Source: Scortum barcoo
Taxonomy: Eukaryota > Chordata > Actinopteri > Centrarchiformes > Terapontidae
Assembly (NCBI GenBank): GCA_023238725.1
Contig: CM041550.1
Location: 5,775,044-5,839,043 of the forward strand
Length of the DNA stretch: 64,000 bases
Reading direction: 5' to 3'
Below the pieces are notes generated by a model. That model saw only the letters and a list, made by a program, of their open reading frames with translations. It was not told where the DNA came from and did no database searches. Numbering within the stretch: the first letter of the stretch is position 1; every line of letters begins with the position of its first letter. A program made the translations under genes and the position numbers. This document shows positions 1-12,471 of the stretch, piece by piece.

Positions 1-320
1 ACTTTCACTTTTTGATAAACATCCACAAATAGTAAAAGAAAAGAGGAAGGAGTTGTTGTTGGCATTCTGACTCACTTCTGCATTAAACTTCCTTTTTTCT
101 GCAGGACATATTTGCATTTGATACCACTGATTAACTACAGTATTTTGTTATCTGCACACTGTAAACATCTGAGCAGCGATGGGCTTCGCATTGTCAGCTG
201 CGCCTTGATGACTCTGCACTTTGGCGTCATGCTGGCAAAAGACAAACCTTCACAAACGATGCAGAATCACTCGCTCAGCTTGCCTTGATCTCTTTTTGTT
301 CTCGTTTTCTCCTTGTCCAG

Positions 321-3300
321 GAGGCATGAGGGAGCAGGAGATGAGGGAGATCAAGCTGCATGGGGTCACTAAGTTGGGTCTGAAGAACATTATAGATTTC
401 ATTTACACATCCAAAGTCACCCTCGACATGGGTAATCTCCAGGACACGCTGGAGGCGGCAAACTTCCTGCAGGTCATGCCTGTACTGAGCTTTTGTAATC
501 AGCTTCTGAGCAGTGAGGTGAGGGTTTTTTTTCTTTTGTTGTTTCAGTGCAATGTCACACTCCTGTAATGTTGCATTAAGTAATTAATGGCAGATTTTTA
601 CATTCAGCTACATTAGAGGTCAAGCTCATTAGATTCAATCCCTCTGACAGCTTAATGAGCTTGACCTCTAACATAGCCGAACTGCTTTCTTCATTGTCCT
701 TTAATGCACTCTCTCTATCACACTGTTGGTTATACAGTAAAGAATAAATGACATTAATGAGTGATCCATGTATGTGATTGGAGTTTCATAATGGGAAGAG
801 TAATAAAGAGCAATTTATAATTTAGTTTATTTCATTTCTGTGTTGTTCTTCCCTGCAGATAACTATTGATAACTGTGTGGAGGTCGAGCGCATCGCCACT
901 GATTTGCTTCTGGAGGACGTTCAGCAAAATATAGGTGAGTGTTATGAAACTGAGGGTGCAGTAACTGACAGTCATCTGTATAATTAGGGTAGATGAGAGC
1001 TTTATGAATATGTAGATTAAGTGGAAGCTTCTGTAATTGTGATGTTCAACTCTTCAGATCCTCAGCAACCCCTAAAACCATCCATCAGTCCATTGTCATT
1101 TTTCCATTATTAAAACCTTCAGTGAGAAAACTAAAGATGAGTGAATCAAGAATGATTTTGGAAAACAAAATCATATGATCATGATTATGAGTGTTGTTTA
1201 TCTTTGTCGTATAGGTGAGTTTGTGAGCAAGAACCTCTCAGCGTTGGTGGAGTGCAGCCGCTACCTCCAGCTCTCTGAAACCACCATGGCCAACGCTCTG
1301 TCCAGCAACTCCCTGGAGGGTTTCTCTGAGATGGAGCTCTACCACATCGCCAGAGAGTGGCTGGACCACGACCCTCCAAATCGCCGATCCTCTGTCTACG
1401 CGTTGATGCGTCACATCCGCTTCCCGCTGATGAGCCCAAGTGAGCTGATTCAGATCTCCCAGGATGACGAAGAAGAAGGAGACTCCATGATGCGCTCTGC
1501 GACGGCCTGCGTGAACCTCCTGCTGGAGGCCAGCAACTACCAGATGATGCCCTTCATGCAGCCGGCTCTGCAAACCGAGCGGACGCAAATACGCTCGGAC
1601 GCCACCCACATTCTGGCTCTCGGCGGTGTGATGAGACAGCAGCTGGTGGTCAGCCGGGAGCTGAGGCTGTATGATGAAAAGACCGGCCACTGGAAGGCCC
1701 TGAAGCCCATGGAGGCGCCGCGGTATCAGCACGGTGTGGCTCTTCTAGGCGGGTTCCTCTTCATTGTTGGAGGTCAGAGCACCCACAATTCACACTGCAC
1801 ACTATCAGGGCGATATTTAGATTAACCATTCAATTCAAACTGCATGTGTACAGTTAATGTGGGTATTTAATCAGGGACAAATATATATACACCAAAGCCT
1901 GATAGAAGCATGTTCTCCATAGCTGAAAAATCAACCAAGAGTTACGTTAAATTAAACCACTCAGAGGTGCAGTCCTGGTACATTGTGCATCATCAGGACT
2001 CAAATTCTGACCAAATGATATGACTAAATAAGAAAGATCAGATAATGCTTGATTGAGTCACAGGTTATATTTTTTCTTCTGTATTATTTACTGCTCTAAC
2101 ACTGGTTCTTGTTGCCCTCTCAGGTCAGAGTACTTATGACACCAAAGGTAAGACGGCTATAGACAGCGCCTACCGCTACGACCCACGCTTCGACAAGTGG
2201 CTTCAGATCGCTTCGCTCAACGAGAAGAGGACTTTCTTCCACCTGAGTGCTCTGAATGGGAAACTGTTTGCGGTCGGAGGAAGGAACGCCTCGGGAGAGA
2301 TCGGTGAGCAGCTAATTCTTGACTTACTGCTGATGCATGTATAGACCATGAAATATTTCTCTATAGCTGAGAGAAATCTGGCTCTTTATCTGCTAAATTC
2401 TGCGCCATGTTCACCCGAGAGTCTCTTGCTGCGTCAGTCAGTTCTAAAGCTGCATGCTGTGGCTGAAAATGACTCTGAGAGCTGAGAGTGAAACTGCAAA
2501 GTTGAGGTCAGACTGCTAAACCATGAGCTGGAACTCAGCAGCAGATTCAGATGACATTTCTATGTAGGTTCATCACATTACCACATGATTTTGTAATTTA
2601 ATACATGATCAGTATGAGAATATTCATAGCCACTTTAAAATTTGCATGTCAACTTCTACTACTTCTTCTACTTTTTGAGAGTCTTTGCTGGACATAAAAC
2701 TAATTTAAATGAATCAGGATCCTTTTATTGTCTCATTCTTGGATCAAATTCAACCCCAAACATCTCTCTGTCTCTTTGATCAGACACGGTGGAGTGCTAC
2801 AACCTGAAGAAAAATGAGTGGACGTTTGTGAACAGTATGGTGGAGCCTCACTATGGACACGCTGGGACGGTTCATGGCGACCTCATGTACATCTCGGGTA
2901 CGTTAAACACCTTTCAGTGCACAGTCAGTGTCAGTCTCTGTTGTCTTACGGTGGTTTAATACCAAAACCAAATTTTTGTCTGCCTGCTTTGCCTGCTGGA
3001 CTGTTCATGCGCACAATTTATTCAGCAGCCAACATATTGATAATGTATGTGTGATTTTTGTTAAAGCTCTGGATGAGGAAAACCTCCTCCAAAAAAAAAG
3101 TTTGTTAAGTTTACTTTTGTTTTAAACAACAGTGGCAAAATCCAAACTACTGCTCTGACTGTTTCAGAGGTGACTCATTTAATGACATTTTTCTGTGAGC
3201 TCTCTGGTCACGTCTGGTTAAGTTAAAGATGATGTGGTTAAGGAAGGACCATGGTCATGGTTGGAGTTACCGAAAGCTTGAGCTTCATGATAAAAAGAAA

Positions 3301-6300
3301 CCAACACCAGCTGTTTATAAGCAAATGGCCTTGAAGACACATGTATTGTTCACCTTATTCCCATAAAAACCCACACAAAGGTCATTTTAGGTGTTTCAAC
3401 AAATGTCTCCTGTTTCTCTGGAGAGGACAGTGTTGTTATGATGCAATCAGCTCATTTAATGTAGAACTAGTCATTGGCATGTCATGCAGTGTCAGGAGTA
3501 CATGATGGATCTCATTAAAATGGGAATATACACTATTTTCAAGGAGGTTTTGTGTTGTTCGTGCATTTGCATGGATACCATCTCTTTTCAAAAAAGTCCC
3601 CACACTCCCCAAAGTCACAAAAATCATTGAAAGAGTGGCCTGAGCGCAGCGGCCCTAAGTGGGAACAAAGACAGAAGCCGTGACTCTGGTGCTCACTGAC
3701 ACCAAGCAGCGGGGTGAGATCTGTCTTCAAAACCTCTTGCTGTTAACGGGGAAGGCCATTATCTCAACATGAACAGAAAAAAGTTGTGTTTACATTCAGC
3801 GTTACCCACCAAAACAAATCGCTTTGGTGCCTGAGGTCTAAAAAAAATGCGACGAATGCATTTCCTTCCTCACGAAACACTTCTCGTAGCTCAAACCTCA
3901 GAGCTTCTAGAGAACATGAGATCTGCACTGATAACACTCACATTAAAGTCTTCGGGTCTCCCACCACTGTCGGCACATACCTTAGCACATTAACGTTGCC
4001 TCATAAATGAGATTGTGTGAAAACACTGGCAGGAACGTCAGAGAGAGAAACTGCTCAATAGCACTGCAGGAGATCTTTGAATGATGATGCTCCTTCCTGA
4101 TGGGAGCGTTTTGAAATAATACTGCTAAATAATAAAGAAAGAGAACATTTTGGCTGATTACACTGACAGTGAAAAGAAAAAAAAACACTATGCAGAAGTC
4201 CAAAAGTCCACTCTGTTAAAGGACACTGGAGCTCTGAACACATCCTTGAATATAAAAGTTTTCAGTTGCATCTTTAAAAGGACTGCATAACAGAAACTAC
4301 ACGCTCCACTTTGACGAGGTGGATTTTCTGACAGAGCTCGCACTCGCTGACCAATTTGAAACCACTTCCTGTTCGGCGGCTGATTTTCATGAGCCGATCT
4401 AGATCGGGTTCCTTAGCAACCTTGGACAGGAAGTCGGCTTCTCGTGTCGAGAGTAGAGGTTTGAGTTTCACATGCAGGACAGAGCAGCGTGACACACAAA
4501 GACCTGCGTTTTAAGTGTGTCACAGATCTTTGCAGCCAATTTAAAACCCACAACTCGCAAAAGCTACAACAACTCTACATAACTAAGTCATTGGATTTGA
4601 AGCCAACATAAAAAAAAATGTTCCTTGAGAAATTGCTTGATTCATTTAACACGCTAATTTTCAGACCCACAGTGCAGAGAGGAAAATGTTCATACTCACC
4701 ACTGTCACTGATAAAGAAGCATTTAATCTCACCTAGCCAACAATTTCACAGTATGATGTTATTTCACGATGTGCTGAACATTTCTGGACCTTTCGAAACC
4801 TTCACTGTGTCTGCAGGTGAGAAATTCTCTAATCTTAGAGGGACATCTGCACGCGACACATTTATCTGTTTTTCACACCTAAAACAAGAAATGAAAAACA
4901 CACTGCAAATGTATTTGATGACTTCTTTTATGCATATTTTCTGTTTTTTCCATTTCTTATTATTATTTTTACTCTTGATCTAATTTCTTTATGCCTTAAT
5001 TGAGGTAAAAAAAGAATGAAACTGCAACTTCCTGTTCCTCTGTTCCTTTTCCTGTGCAATAACTGCAAAAACGACCTTTATAATGAACTGTAGGTGAAAG
5101 GCTCTTTCACTTCGGATGGTGTTTTAGACAAAGGAGGATGTGGAAAAAATCTTGTAAATTGGTAGACAAGAGCAAAACAATTACAGTCAAAAGAGAGACT
5201 TCACCCCCATCACTTTGACAGTGTAACAGGAAATGTGTTGGTCATGTACGTCTTCAGTATCCGACCGCAGGAAAGTACCTGACCACGACCTCAAAGCCTC
5301 CCATAGACACTCACCCAAAGTATTTCTCGGGTGCATAGTTTCAGTATTTTTTGTGAACTTTAAGTATTACTGATGTGTTCATACAGCGTAAAATGTTTTG
5401 TTATCTTTACCTACATGCACGTTATGACTGAGAGAGCCCCTGATCATACTGACCACAGTTTTCCACACATTAACAGGGGCACACAGTATAACTTTAATTT
5501 ATATATATTAGTCTATATTAATAGTGGATTCATTGATCAGTTAGTTCCTATTTGGATCATCAATACTCTGTGTTTTTTGCAACGCTGTCACTACCCAGAA
5601 ATAGAGATATATACACTTTAAAACAAGCTCCACAAAGTAAAAGTAAACATTAAACTACTAGGTGCAAGTACACAAATATATAAAGGTATATATATATACT
5701 GTATGCATGTATAGAAAAGAAGAAATAATAATAACGACAGTGTTATGTGAAAATATTCAACTACAAGTAAAAGTCTCGCATTAAAAATGTAAAAATATAA
5801 AAGTATTGTATACTGTTGGCTTGTTTCATCTGCAGCAATGCATCATGGTCTATACGATCATCATGTGTTTGAAGCATGGCAGTCGCGTCCTGTGAGAACC
5901 ACGAATCTGTGGCTGTTTTCAGCTTTGTGACACTGCATTTTCATTGGTTTATTTATCTTAAGAAGGAGCAGACACATAAAGAAACACAAACATAAACATC
6001 AACACATTTGGAGATACGTGGTTTTCACTGGACAGGAAGGGTATGTGAAAAGTACCTTAAGCTTTCGAAGCATAAAGTTGCATAAACTGAAGTATGGAGG
6101 AGTATTTTTAACGTACTGTAATATTCATTGGATTCTCTACTGTCACGCAGGTGGAATCACCCGTGACACTTTCCAGAAGGAGCTCTGGTGTTACGACCCC
6201 GCCGCCGACACGTGGAGCCGCCGGGCCGACATGATGGAGCTCCGCGGCCTGCACTGCATGTGCACGGTGGGCGACAAACTCTACGTCATGGGCGGGAATC

Positions 6301-6647
6301 ACTTCCGAGGCAGCAGCGACTACGACGACGTCCTGGGCTGCGAGTACTACAGCCCAGAGACGGACCAGTGGACGGTGGTGGCGCCGATGCCGCGGGGCCA
6401 GAGCGACGTTGGCGTGACAGTGTTTAACGGGCAGATCTACGTGGTGGGGGGTTACTCCTGGAACAGCAGGTGCATGGTTGACATTGTGCAGCGGTACGAC
6501 CCCGAGCAGGACGTGTGGGACAGGGTGTTCAACGTGCTGGAGCCTCTGGGGGGGATCCGGGCCTGCACGATGACGGTCCACCTGCCGGAGGGCTCGGTGG
6601 ATGAGGCACAGATTCAGGAGTGTCCGCTGCCCCCTGCTAAGAGCTGA
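321..6647 (+). CDS. BTB-BACK-Kelch protein, KLHL9/KLHL13-like (5' partial)
   Basis: Six exons are visible: 321-517, 859-934, 1215-1772, 2124-2303, 2784-2897 and 6151-6647. All have GT/AG borders and phases that join into one open frame of about 539 residues. The first visible exon is the end of the BTB domain (GGMREQ, then IKLHGV, IDFIYTSK). Next come the BACK domain (HIRFPLMSP) and six kelch-type repeats with GG pairs (IVGGQS, AVGGRN, ISGGIT, MGGNHFRGSSDYDD, VVGGYSW). The order and motifs match the KLHL9/KLHL13 clade, Cul3 ubiquitin-ligase adaptors used in mitosis. About 80 N-terminal residues must lie upstream of the window. Compared with my memory of human KLHL9/13 the kelch part is only roughly two-thirds identical, so this may be a separate fish paralog rather than the orthologue; I give no symbol. 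The 3.25-kb intron before the last exon holds no recognised gene. Confidence 0.88.
613..671. repeat. Perfect 19-bp inverted repeat (hairpin) in kelch-gene intron
   Basis: The arm at 613-631 (TTAGAGGTCAAGCTCATTA) is the exact reverse complement of the arm at 653-671, with a 21-nt loop between. It lies in the intron between the first two visible exons of the kelch gene. It may be a tiny foldback repeat remnant. No function can be read from it. Confidence 0.85.
5735..5815 (+). repeat. Fragment of dispersed AAGTAAAAGT-type repeat
   Basis: The stretch contains the phrase ACAAGTAAAAGTC followed by a GCATTAAAAATG segment, as in the other copies of this family in the window (best preserved at 20201-20668 and 29128-29600). 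It lies within the last intron of the kelch gene and is only a fragment. Confidence 0.4.
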
Positions 6648-7843
6648 TGGTGCACCGCAGGTTTGGGCGGCGGGGGGTTTCCGACCGTGAGACCAGAAAT
6701 GACGAAAATCGGCTTGCAGAAGACAAAACAGGAAGTCGTGTGGGCTGCAAACACGAGCTGCAGGTGCTAGCTAGATGATATTAGCATTCAACTCATGTTT
6801 CTGTCCTTGCATTTTGCTGTCACTCACCTTGCACTCTGCTGCTCATGCTCTCCCACTCTGCCGCAGTTTCAGTATATAAAAGGAAACACCCGGTACATCT
6901 TCAATGAAAACACACCCTCCCTCTCAAATTGGCTGGACATCAGTTCATTAGAGTATCGCTGTTTCATAGTTCAATCAGATCAACTCTCTGATGCAAACAA
7001 GTCAGGATCAGATGACTGAAGCCGCCACAATCCTTAACGAGCGTTTTATCACAGTTCATTATGATGACTTAATGCCAACAAACACTGTCTGTGTAACTGC
7101 AGCCTCGTGTAGAGTTCGTACCAACACGCCTGACGCACGAGCCGAGAGGAGTAATGAAGGATGAAGGAGGATGGCAAATATCACAATGTGGCTCATTTAC
7201 CAGTTTTTCTATAGCAAAGAGTCATAAGATATCAGCTAACCAGCATTTTTTATTGTGACTAGCAACTTGGATCGGAACTTCCCATCTTTCTATTAATGAA
7301 TCTGTAGCTAACGGAGAATTTTTGTGATAAAAACTCCTCGCCAACGGGGAAACAGATCAAACAGAAATGTACCAAAGGAAATCCCCTCAATAAAACTCCC
7401 TATCCCTTATCCATCAGCTTTAAGAAGAGTTCATTTGCAAAAACACAAACACAATTCTGATTATGAATAAAAACTAATAAAGCAACACTTGTTTGATTGA
7501 TTAAAAAGACACAGGTAAATAAATGTTAAATATAAGATTATATAAACCACAAATATGAGGAAGAGAGATCAACTAAACCTCACTGTACTGCCGTTGATTT
7601 ATCTTATGTACCAATATAAGAGTGAAACTGAGCTTTTGCGAGCACAAGCAGAACCTCTGCAGTCCTCAATGTTTGATAAATGTAAAATGTAAATGATGAC
7701 ATGCAGTGATCTATATTTACCGACTGTACCATGTTGCTTTATCAGCCTGATCTTTCTCTCTCCCAGCAGGAAAAATGGACACATAAATGTTTGATTGCTT
7801 ATGTTTTTTATATTTATATTGATATGCTGTATTCTAAGATGAA

Positions 7844-7849
7844 AATAAA
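7844..7849 (+). other. Probable polyadenylation signal of the kelch gene
   Basis: AATAAA lies about 1.2 kb after the stop codon, followed by T/G-rich sequence within 30 nt. It is chosen as the first canonical hexamer in the same orientation after the stop that has a downstream GT-rich tract. Confidence 0.45.
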
Positions 7850-8629
7850 GTATTGATCATGATCTCCTTGTGACACCAAGTACCATATTATTCACTGATC
7901 AGCAGAGGTTAAAGTTTAGACAACAGGAAACAAAAAAGAGAAGACAACAAGAAAATCTGCAGGTGTACAAGCACTTTAAACACACACACACATACACATC
8001 TGATGCGAGTGACAATGAGACTACCCTTGGGACTTCATCCTTCACCACCAGATAACAACACAGACAGCTGTGACATCGACTGCTCAACCAAGGACAAGGC
8101 AAACACTGAACAGCAGACAGCTGCCGTACATGAGTGTGTAAGGCCCAAAGACAAATAAAGATTATTTTAATACACTTCAGCACAACTTTTTATGGTACAA
8201 TAAAGTGTGAAACATGAGCTAGTTTCATTGTGGTTACGCATCATATGTGTGTGATGCTTACATGTGATGATACAAAATTTTGCATCCAGTTTAAACTAAA
8301 GGAGAGTCAAAGCCAAATAGACAGAGATGACATCATGTACCAGTCACTAAAATCATGGTCAAATATAATCCATCACTGTGAGAGGGAAAACAAAATTTGG
8401 CCATCTGCCTGACAGATGTCACCTTGAAATGTTGAATCTTGTTTCATTTAGCTGATCTAACCTTGTGCCTTCTTCATGAGTGGAAAGTATTCAGTTGAGT
8501 TAATGTCCTGAAATACAGACCGACCTACTCATCTGTCCTTTTAAAGGAACCTTTTAAATCTCTGAATGTCCAAACATAGACGAAGGTGTAAAATATACAA
8601 AAGGTGAGTTTCAGCACTGATGGATGAAG

Positions 8630-8780
8630 TACTCAGATCCTTTTCTCAAGTACAGGTAATAAAACCACAGTAAAAATAAATCTGTGTTACAAGTAAAAGT
8701 CCATCATTCAAAGTTTGGAAACTATTATCAGCTAAATTTACTTTACAGGTCCTGTAAGTGGTTTGCAGCTGTGGACTGAA
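8630..8780 (+). repeat. hAT-like MITE family fragment (5' end)
   Basis: It begins CACTGATGGATGAAGTACTC, a degenerate form of the CAGTGGTGGAAGAAGTA terminus of a repeat I know from percomorph genomes. It then runs through CAAGTAAAAGTCC and TATTATCAGC segments in the same order as the other copies. The matching opposite end is not adjacent. Confidence 0.5.
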
Positions 8781-9424
8781 AGAGTGACGACACACATGAG
8801 ACTGAACATAAATGACAGGCATCATGTTGATAGACTGCTTTTCAACAAAGTTTAGATTTCTAAATCCAATTACAGAGTGAAGGTTCTAGATGAGAGGATC
8901 AGATTGTTTGACTGAAGATAATCTGGATTTGATCACGTTTGTTTATTTTGGATTACAGACTGTGGAGTTGATGATGGGTAGTGAGCGTAGATTAGGAGTA
9001 TCCACTGACAGCCTGTAAATGTCTGTCCAATAGAGGTATCAAGAATGATAACCAGGCTGATGAGATACTGATGAGTACATATAGAAGAGTGGTGGTGATT
9101 ATGAATATGCAATTTAAAAATCAAGATGCTGTAAACTGTGAAGGTGAACACAGATGGGCAGACAACTAGGAGCATTTATCATATTATTGTATTATTATTC
9201 ATATTAATGTATTACTGTGATGCAGCTGGTCAAGAAGGAATTAACTTAATTTGTGCACTTTGTACACTGTTGGGTGGTTTAATCTTTAAAAAAGGTTCAT
9301 AATTTGCTCATTGATTATGTGTTTTGGATGTAAAATCTGCAGCAAAGTTGATTAATCATGTAATAAAGGTGTGCATTTGAAAAACGGTACATAGTTCATG
9401 ATAAATAAACACTCTGAATGGACT

Positions 9425-9482
9425 TACTTTGCATGATCAGTACTTTTACTTTTAATTTAAGTATACTTTGCTGCCGATACGT
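9425..9482 (-). repeat. Fragment of the same hAT-like MITE family
   Basis: It carries TGCATGATCAGTACTTTTAC and the TTTGCTG segment seen, reverse-complemented, in the interior of the family. It may be the other half of the insertion that starts at 8630, split by unrelated sequence, or a separate fragment. Confidence 0.35.
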
Positions 9483-9860
9483 TTTCTTTTTTGACTTTGA
9501 ATGTGAGGTTCTTTTTTTTTTTTCATTGTGGTAAATTATCATCAGCAACACCGTCTCTGTGTCTTGCCTTTGGGTCGAATCTGCTCCACATACAACAGTA
9601 TCTGTCCTTGGTCTCAGTTTAGTCTAGCTCCAGAAGGCATCAGAGCCCACCCACTTTTTTTCACACCACCTTGGAGCAAATAATTAGTTTTTTTCAAGGA
9701 AAGTTTCTGGGTTTACAAAAAGTGGAGGGGCTGAGGCAGGAAGGACAGAAGGTGCTGACGTTCTTCCACAAAGGTTTTCCACTTTGAGCTTTTTCTTTCT
9801 CTCCCCAAGAGGACCACCAGAGACGTTTTCTTTGTCCTCGTACCAAGAGAAGGAGAATAA

Positions 9861-12471
9861 ATGTCTCTGAGAGGCGAGGTGTGCGTGGTGACGGGAGCCT
9901 GTGGATTCCTGGGAAAGAGGCTGGTGAGGCTCCTGCTGGAGGAAGAGAAAGTGGCCGAGATCCGACTGCTGGACAAACACGTGCAGCATCAATTTTTACA
10001 GAGCCTGGAGGGTAAAAATCTGCATTTTGGTCTCTCTCTGCGACACACACAACACTTTTCAGAGGAAATATTAAACATATTAAAAGGACAGGGAGAACTG
10101 TAACTCCAAAGTGACAAACATTGATAGTAAAGTATAAATCTTAGATTATGAGGCTATAGTAAAAAATAACACTAATGTTATGGGAACACATCGAAATAAT
10201 AGTAGTTCTGTTTAATCAGATAACCCCAGTTGATATTTAAAATCTGTTTTACAGCAGCTTTGTAGACAAATTAGGCAGCATGTTCAGACTAATAATGTGA
10301 AAAAAATATATATTGGTATAGCTATCTCTAAAATATATTAAATACAGTCTTTGTCTGACATAAATTCTGGACTTGGTTTATATTACAGCCCATCAGAGAA
10401 ACTTTAAATGCAGATGGAATTCACTCTGAGGCTGTTTTGTATTACAGCTGACTACTTTACAGCGTTTCATGTGACAGCAGCAATAAATCAGCTTCAAGAT
10501 AAAAGACACGAGAAAACACTGTAGACACTGATGTTTTATATATCAAATAACCGCGCTTCAAATGGTGTTAACTGATGAGAGTTTGTTCTTGATTTATTTT
10601 GCGTGTCAGACTGCAGAGGTGACACAAAGCTGAGCGTTTTCGAGGGGGACATCAGAGACGGCGACTTCCTGAGGAAAGCCTGTCGAGGCGCATCGATCGT
10701 CTTCCACATCGCGTCCATCATCGACGTCACTGACTCTGTGGAGTACAATGAGCTGTATGGGGTCAATGTCAAAGGTAAGGTAGACACTACAATTCACTGA
10801 AAGCTCTGCTGCAAATATTTACATTCACACTAACTTATTTATCGGATTATTTTAAATGCTTGACTTAATCATCAAAAAGGTATATATTCGAATGCATTGC
10901 AGCAAACAGTAGATGCAGATAAAGCAGAACAGTTTGTTCACACTTCTGCTGACATCGAAACTGCTTTCATGACTTACTTCAGTTTACACTTTCTTTACGC
11001 TTCAGCCAACACTTCAACTAACGCCAACATTTCCTTGGTTAACGCTTAAACTAAGAAGTATTTACACTTACAGCTCCTGTAACTACTGCAACACCTACAC
11101 TTCAAAGACATTTTCTGACCTGCTTTCATTGCTTACTTCAACTCTTCGGCTGGTTTCACTGCCCCCCATTTCAATTTCGGTGTTTACACTTGAACAAACA
11201 GTAAAATCTATCTCATCCGAAATACTTTTTACTTGATATACTTATTGTCTGAACTTCAGCTGACGCTTCAGTTCCTTTTAAGTAGTTAAACTCTTTTCAA
11301 CTCCTTTCAGTGGCTCCACTTTAGCTGATGCTTTATTTAGCTTGATTCATAAAATATACTTTATATATGCTTTTATTTAGTTTTGCTTCTGGTAATATTT
11401 TCACTACAACAGCCACTTCAGCTTCTTTCATTGCTTCAGCTACAGAGTGTATTCAAAGAGTTTCAGCCATTCCTTTTGGCCTAAATGTTAAAATGTCCCA
11501 ATATAAAAAGGAAGAGCCTCAAATTTGAGTTTCTCATCTTTTAATTTACAAACCTTCTCGCTGGTGTGACACCAGAACAAACCTTTTCCCTCATCTGCTA
11601 TAAGATAAAGATAAACATATTTCTTTTAAATGTCACATGAACTAAAGAGCATCTTTGCTTTGCAGGAACGCAGCTGCTCCTGGAGGCTTGTATTCAGGAG
11701 AACGTGGTGTCCTTCATCTACACCAGCACCATCGAGGTGATGGGGCCGAACCCCCGGGGCGATCCCATCATCAACGGCAGCGAGGACACCATGTACGACT
11801 CGGCTCTGAAGTTTGCCTACAGCAAGACCAAAAGGGAGGCTGAGCAGCAAACCCTGCAGGCCCACGGCGAAGTGCTCCACAATGGAGGCCGGCTGGCGAC
11901 CTGCGCCCTCAGACCGATGTACATCTACGGGGAGGGCTGCCGCTTCCTGCTGGGCCACATGGGGGACGGCATCCGAAACAGGAACGTCCTGTTTCGGATG
12001 TCTCTACCCGAGGCGCTTGTGAATCCTGTTTATGTGGGCAACGTGGCTGTGGGCCACCTCCAAGCCGCGCGCAGCCTCAAAGATCCACAAAAAAGAAACG
12101 CTATCGGTGGAAAGTTTTACTTCATCGCTGACGACACGCCGCCTGTGAGTTACTCAGACTTCAACCACGCTGTGATGTCTCCTCTGGGCTTCAGCATCCA
12201 GGAGAAACTCATGGTGCCGCTCCGCCTCTTCTACGTGTTCTGCTTCGTGTTGGAGTTTCTGTGCACGATGCTCCGGCCTTTCGTGCATGTCGTCCCGCCG
12301 CTGAACCGGCAGCTCCTCACCATGCTGAACACGCCGTTCAGCTTCTCCTATCAGAGGGCGAAGAAGGACCTGGGATACGCCCCCAGATACACCTGGGAGG
12401 AGGCACGCAAACACACCACTGAGTGGCTCGCCTCGGAGCTGCCAAAGGAGAGAGAGAGAATAAGAGCTTAA
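9861..12471 (+). CDS. hsd3b1: 3-beta-hydroxysteroid dehydrogenase / delta5-4 isomerase
   Basis: Three exons (9861-10011, 10610-10774, 11666-12471) join in phase to a complete 373-residue protein, the usual length of vertebrate 3-beta-HSD. The enzyme oxidises the 3-beta-hydroxyl and isomerises the double bond of delta5 steroids (pregnenolone to progesterone, DHEA to androstenedione) with NAD+, at ER and mitochondrial membranes. Visible features are the Rossmann nucleotide-binding motif TGACGFLG (residues 11-18), the catalytic Tyr157-x-x-x-Lys161 (YSKTK), the family signature YTSTIEVMGPNPRGDP, and a hydrophobic segment near residues 290-315 that fits membrane association. The start is the first ATG and is followed directly by the Rossmann strand. 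No frame break is present. The type 1/2 steroidogenic form is favoured over HSD3B7 by the overall sequence; the paralog number is a naming guess. Confidence 0.93.

Larger units (their letters stand above)
6648..9860. other. Kelch-gene 3' UTR and intergenic space before hsd3b
   Basis: The first 1.2 kb after the kelch stop is probably 3' UTR, ending near an AATAAA hexamer at 7844-7849. A second one lies near 8152. The rest is AT-rich and holds two repeat fragments (8630-8780 and 9425-9482). I see no further exon on either strand. The last 300 bp should contain the hsd3b promoter. Confidence 0.6.

Noticed and set aside
4274..4495. 73-codon minus-strand open frame in the kelch intron
   Set aside because: No recognised domain and no partner exons. 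The length is not unusual for random sequence of this composition.
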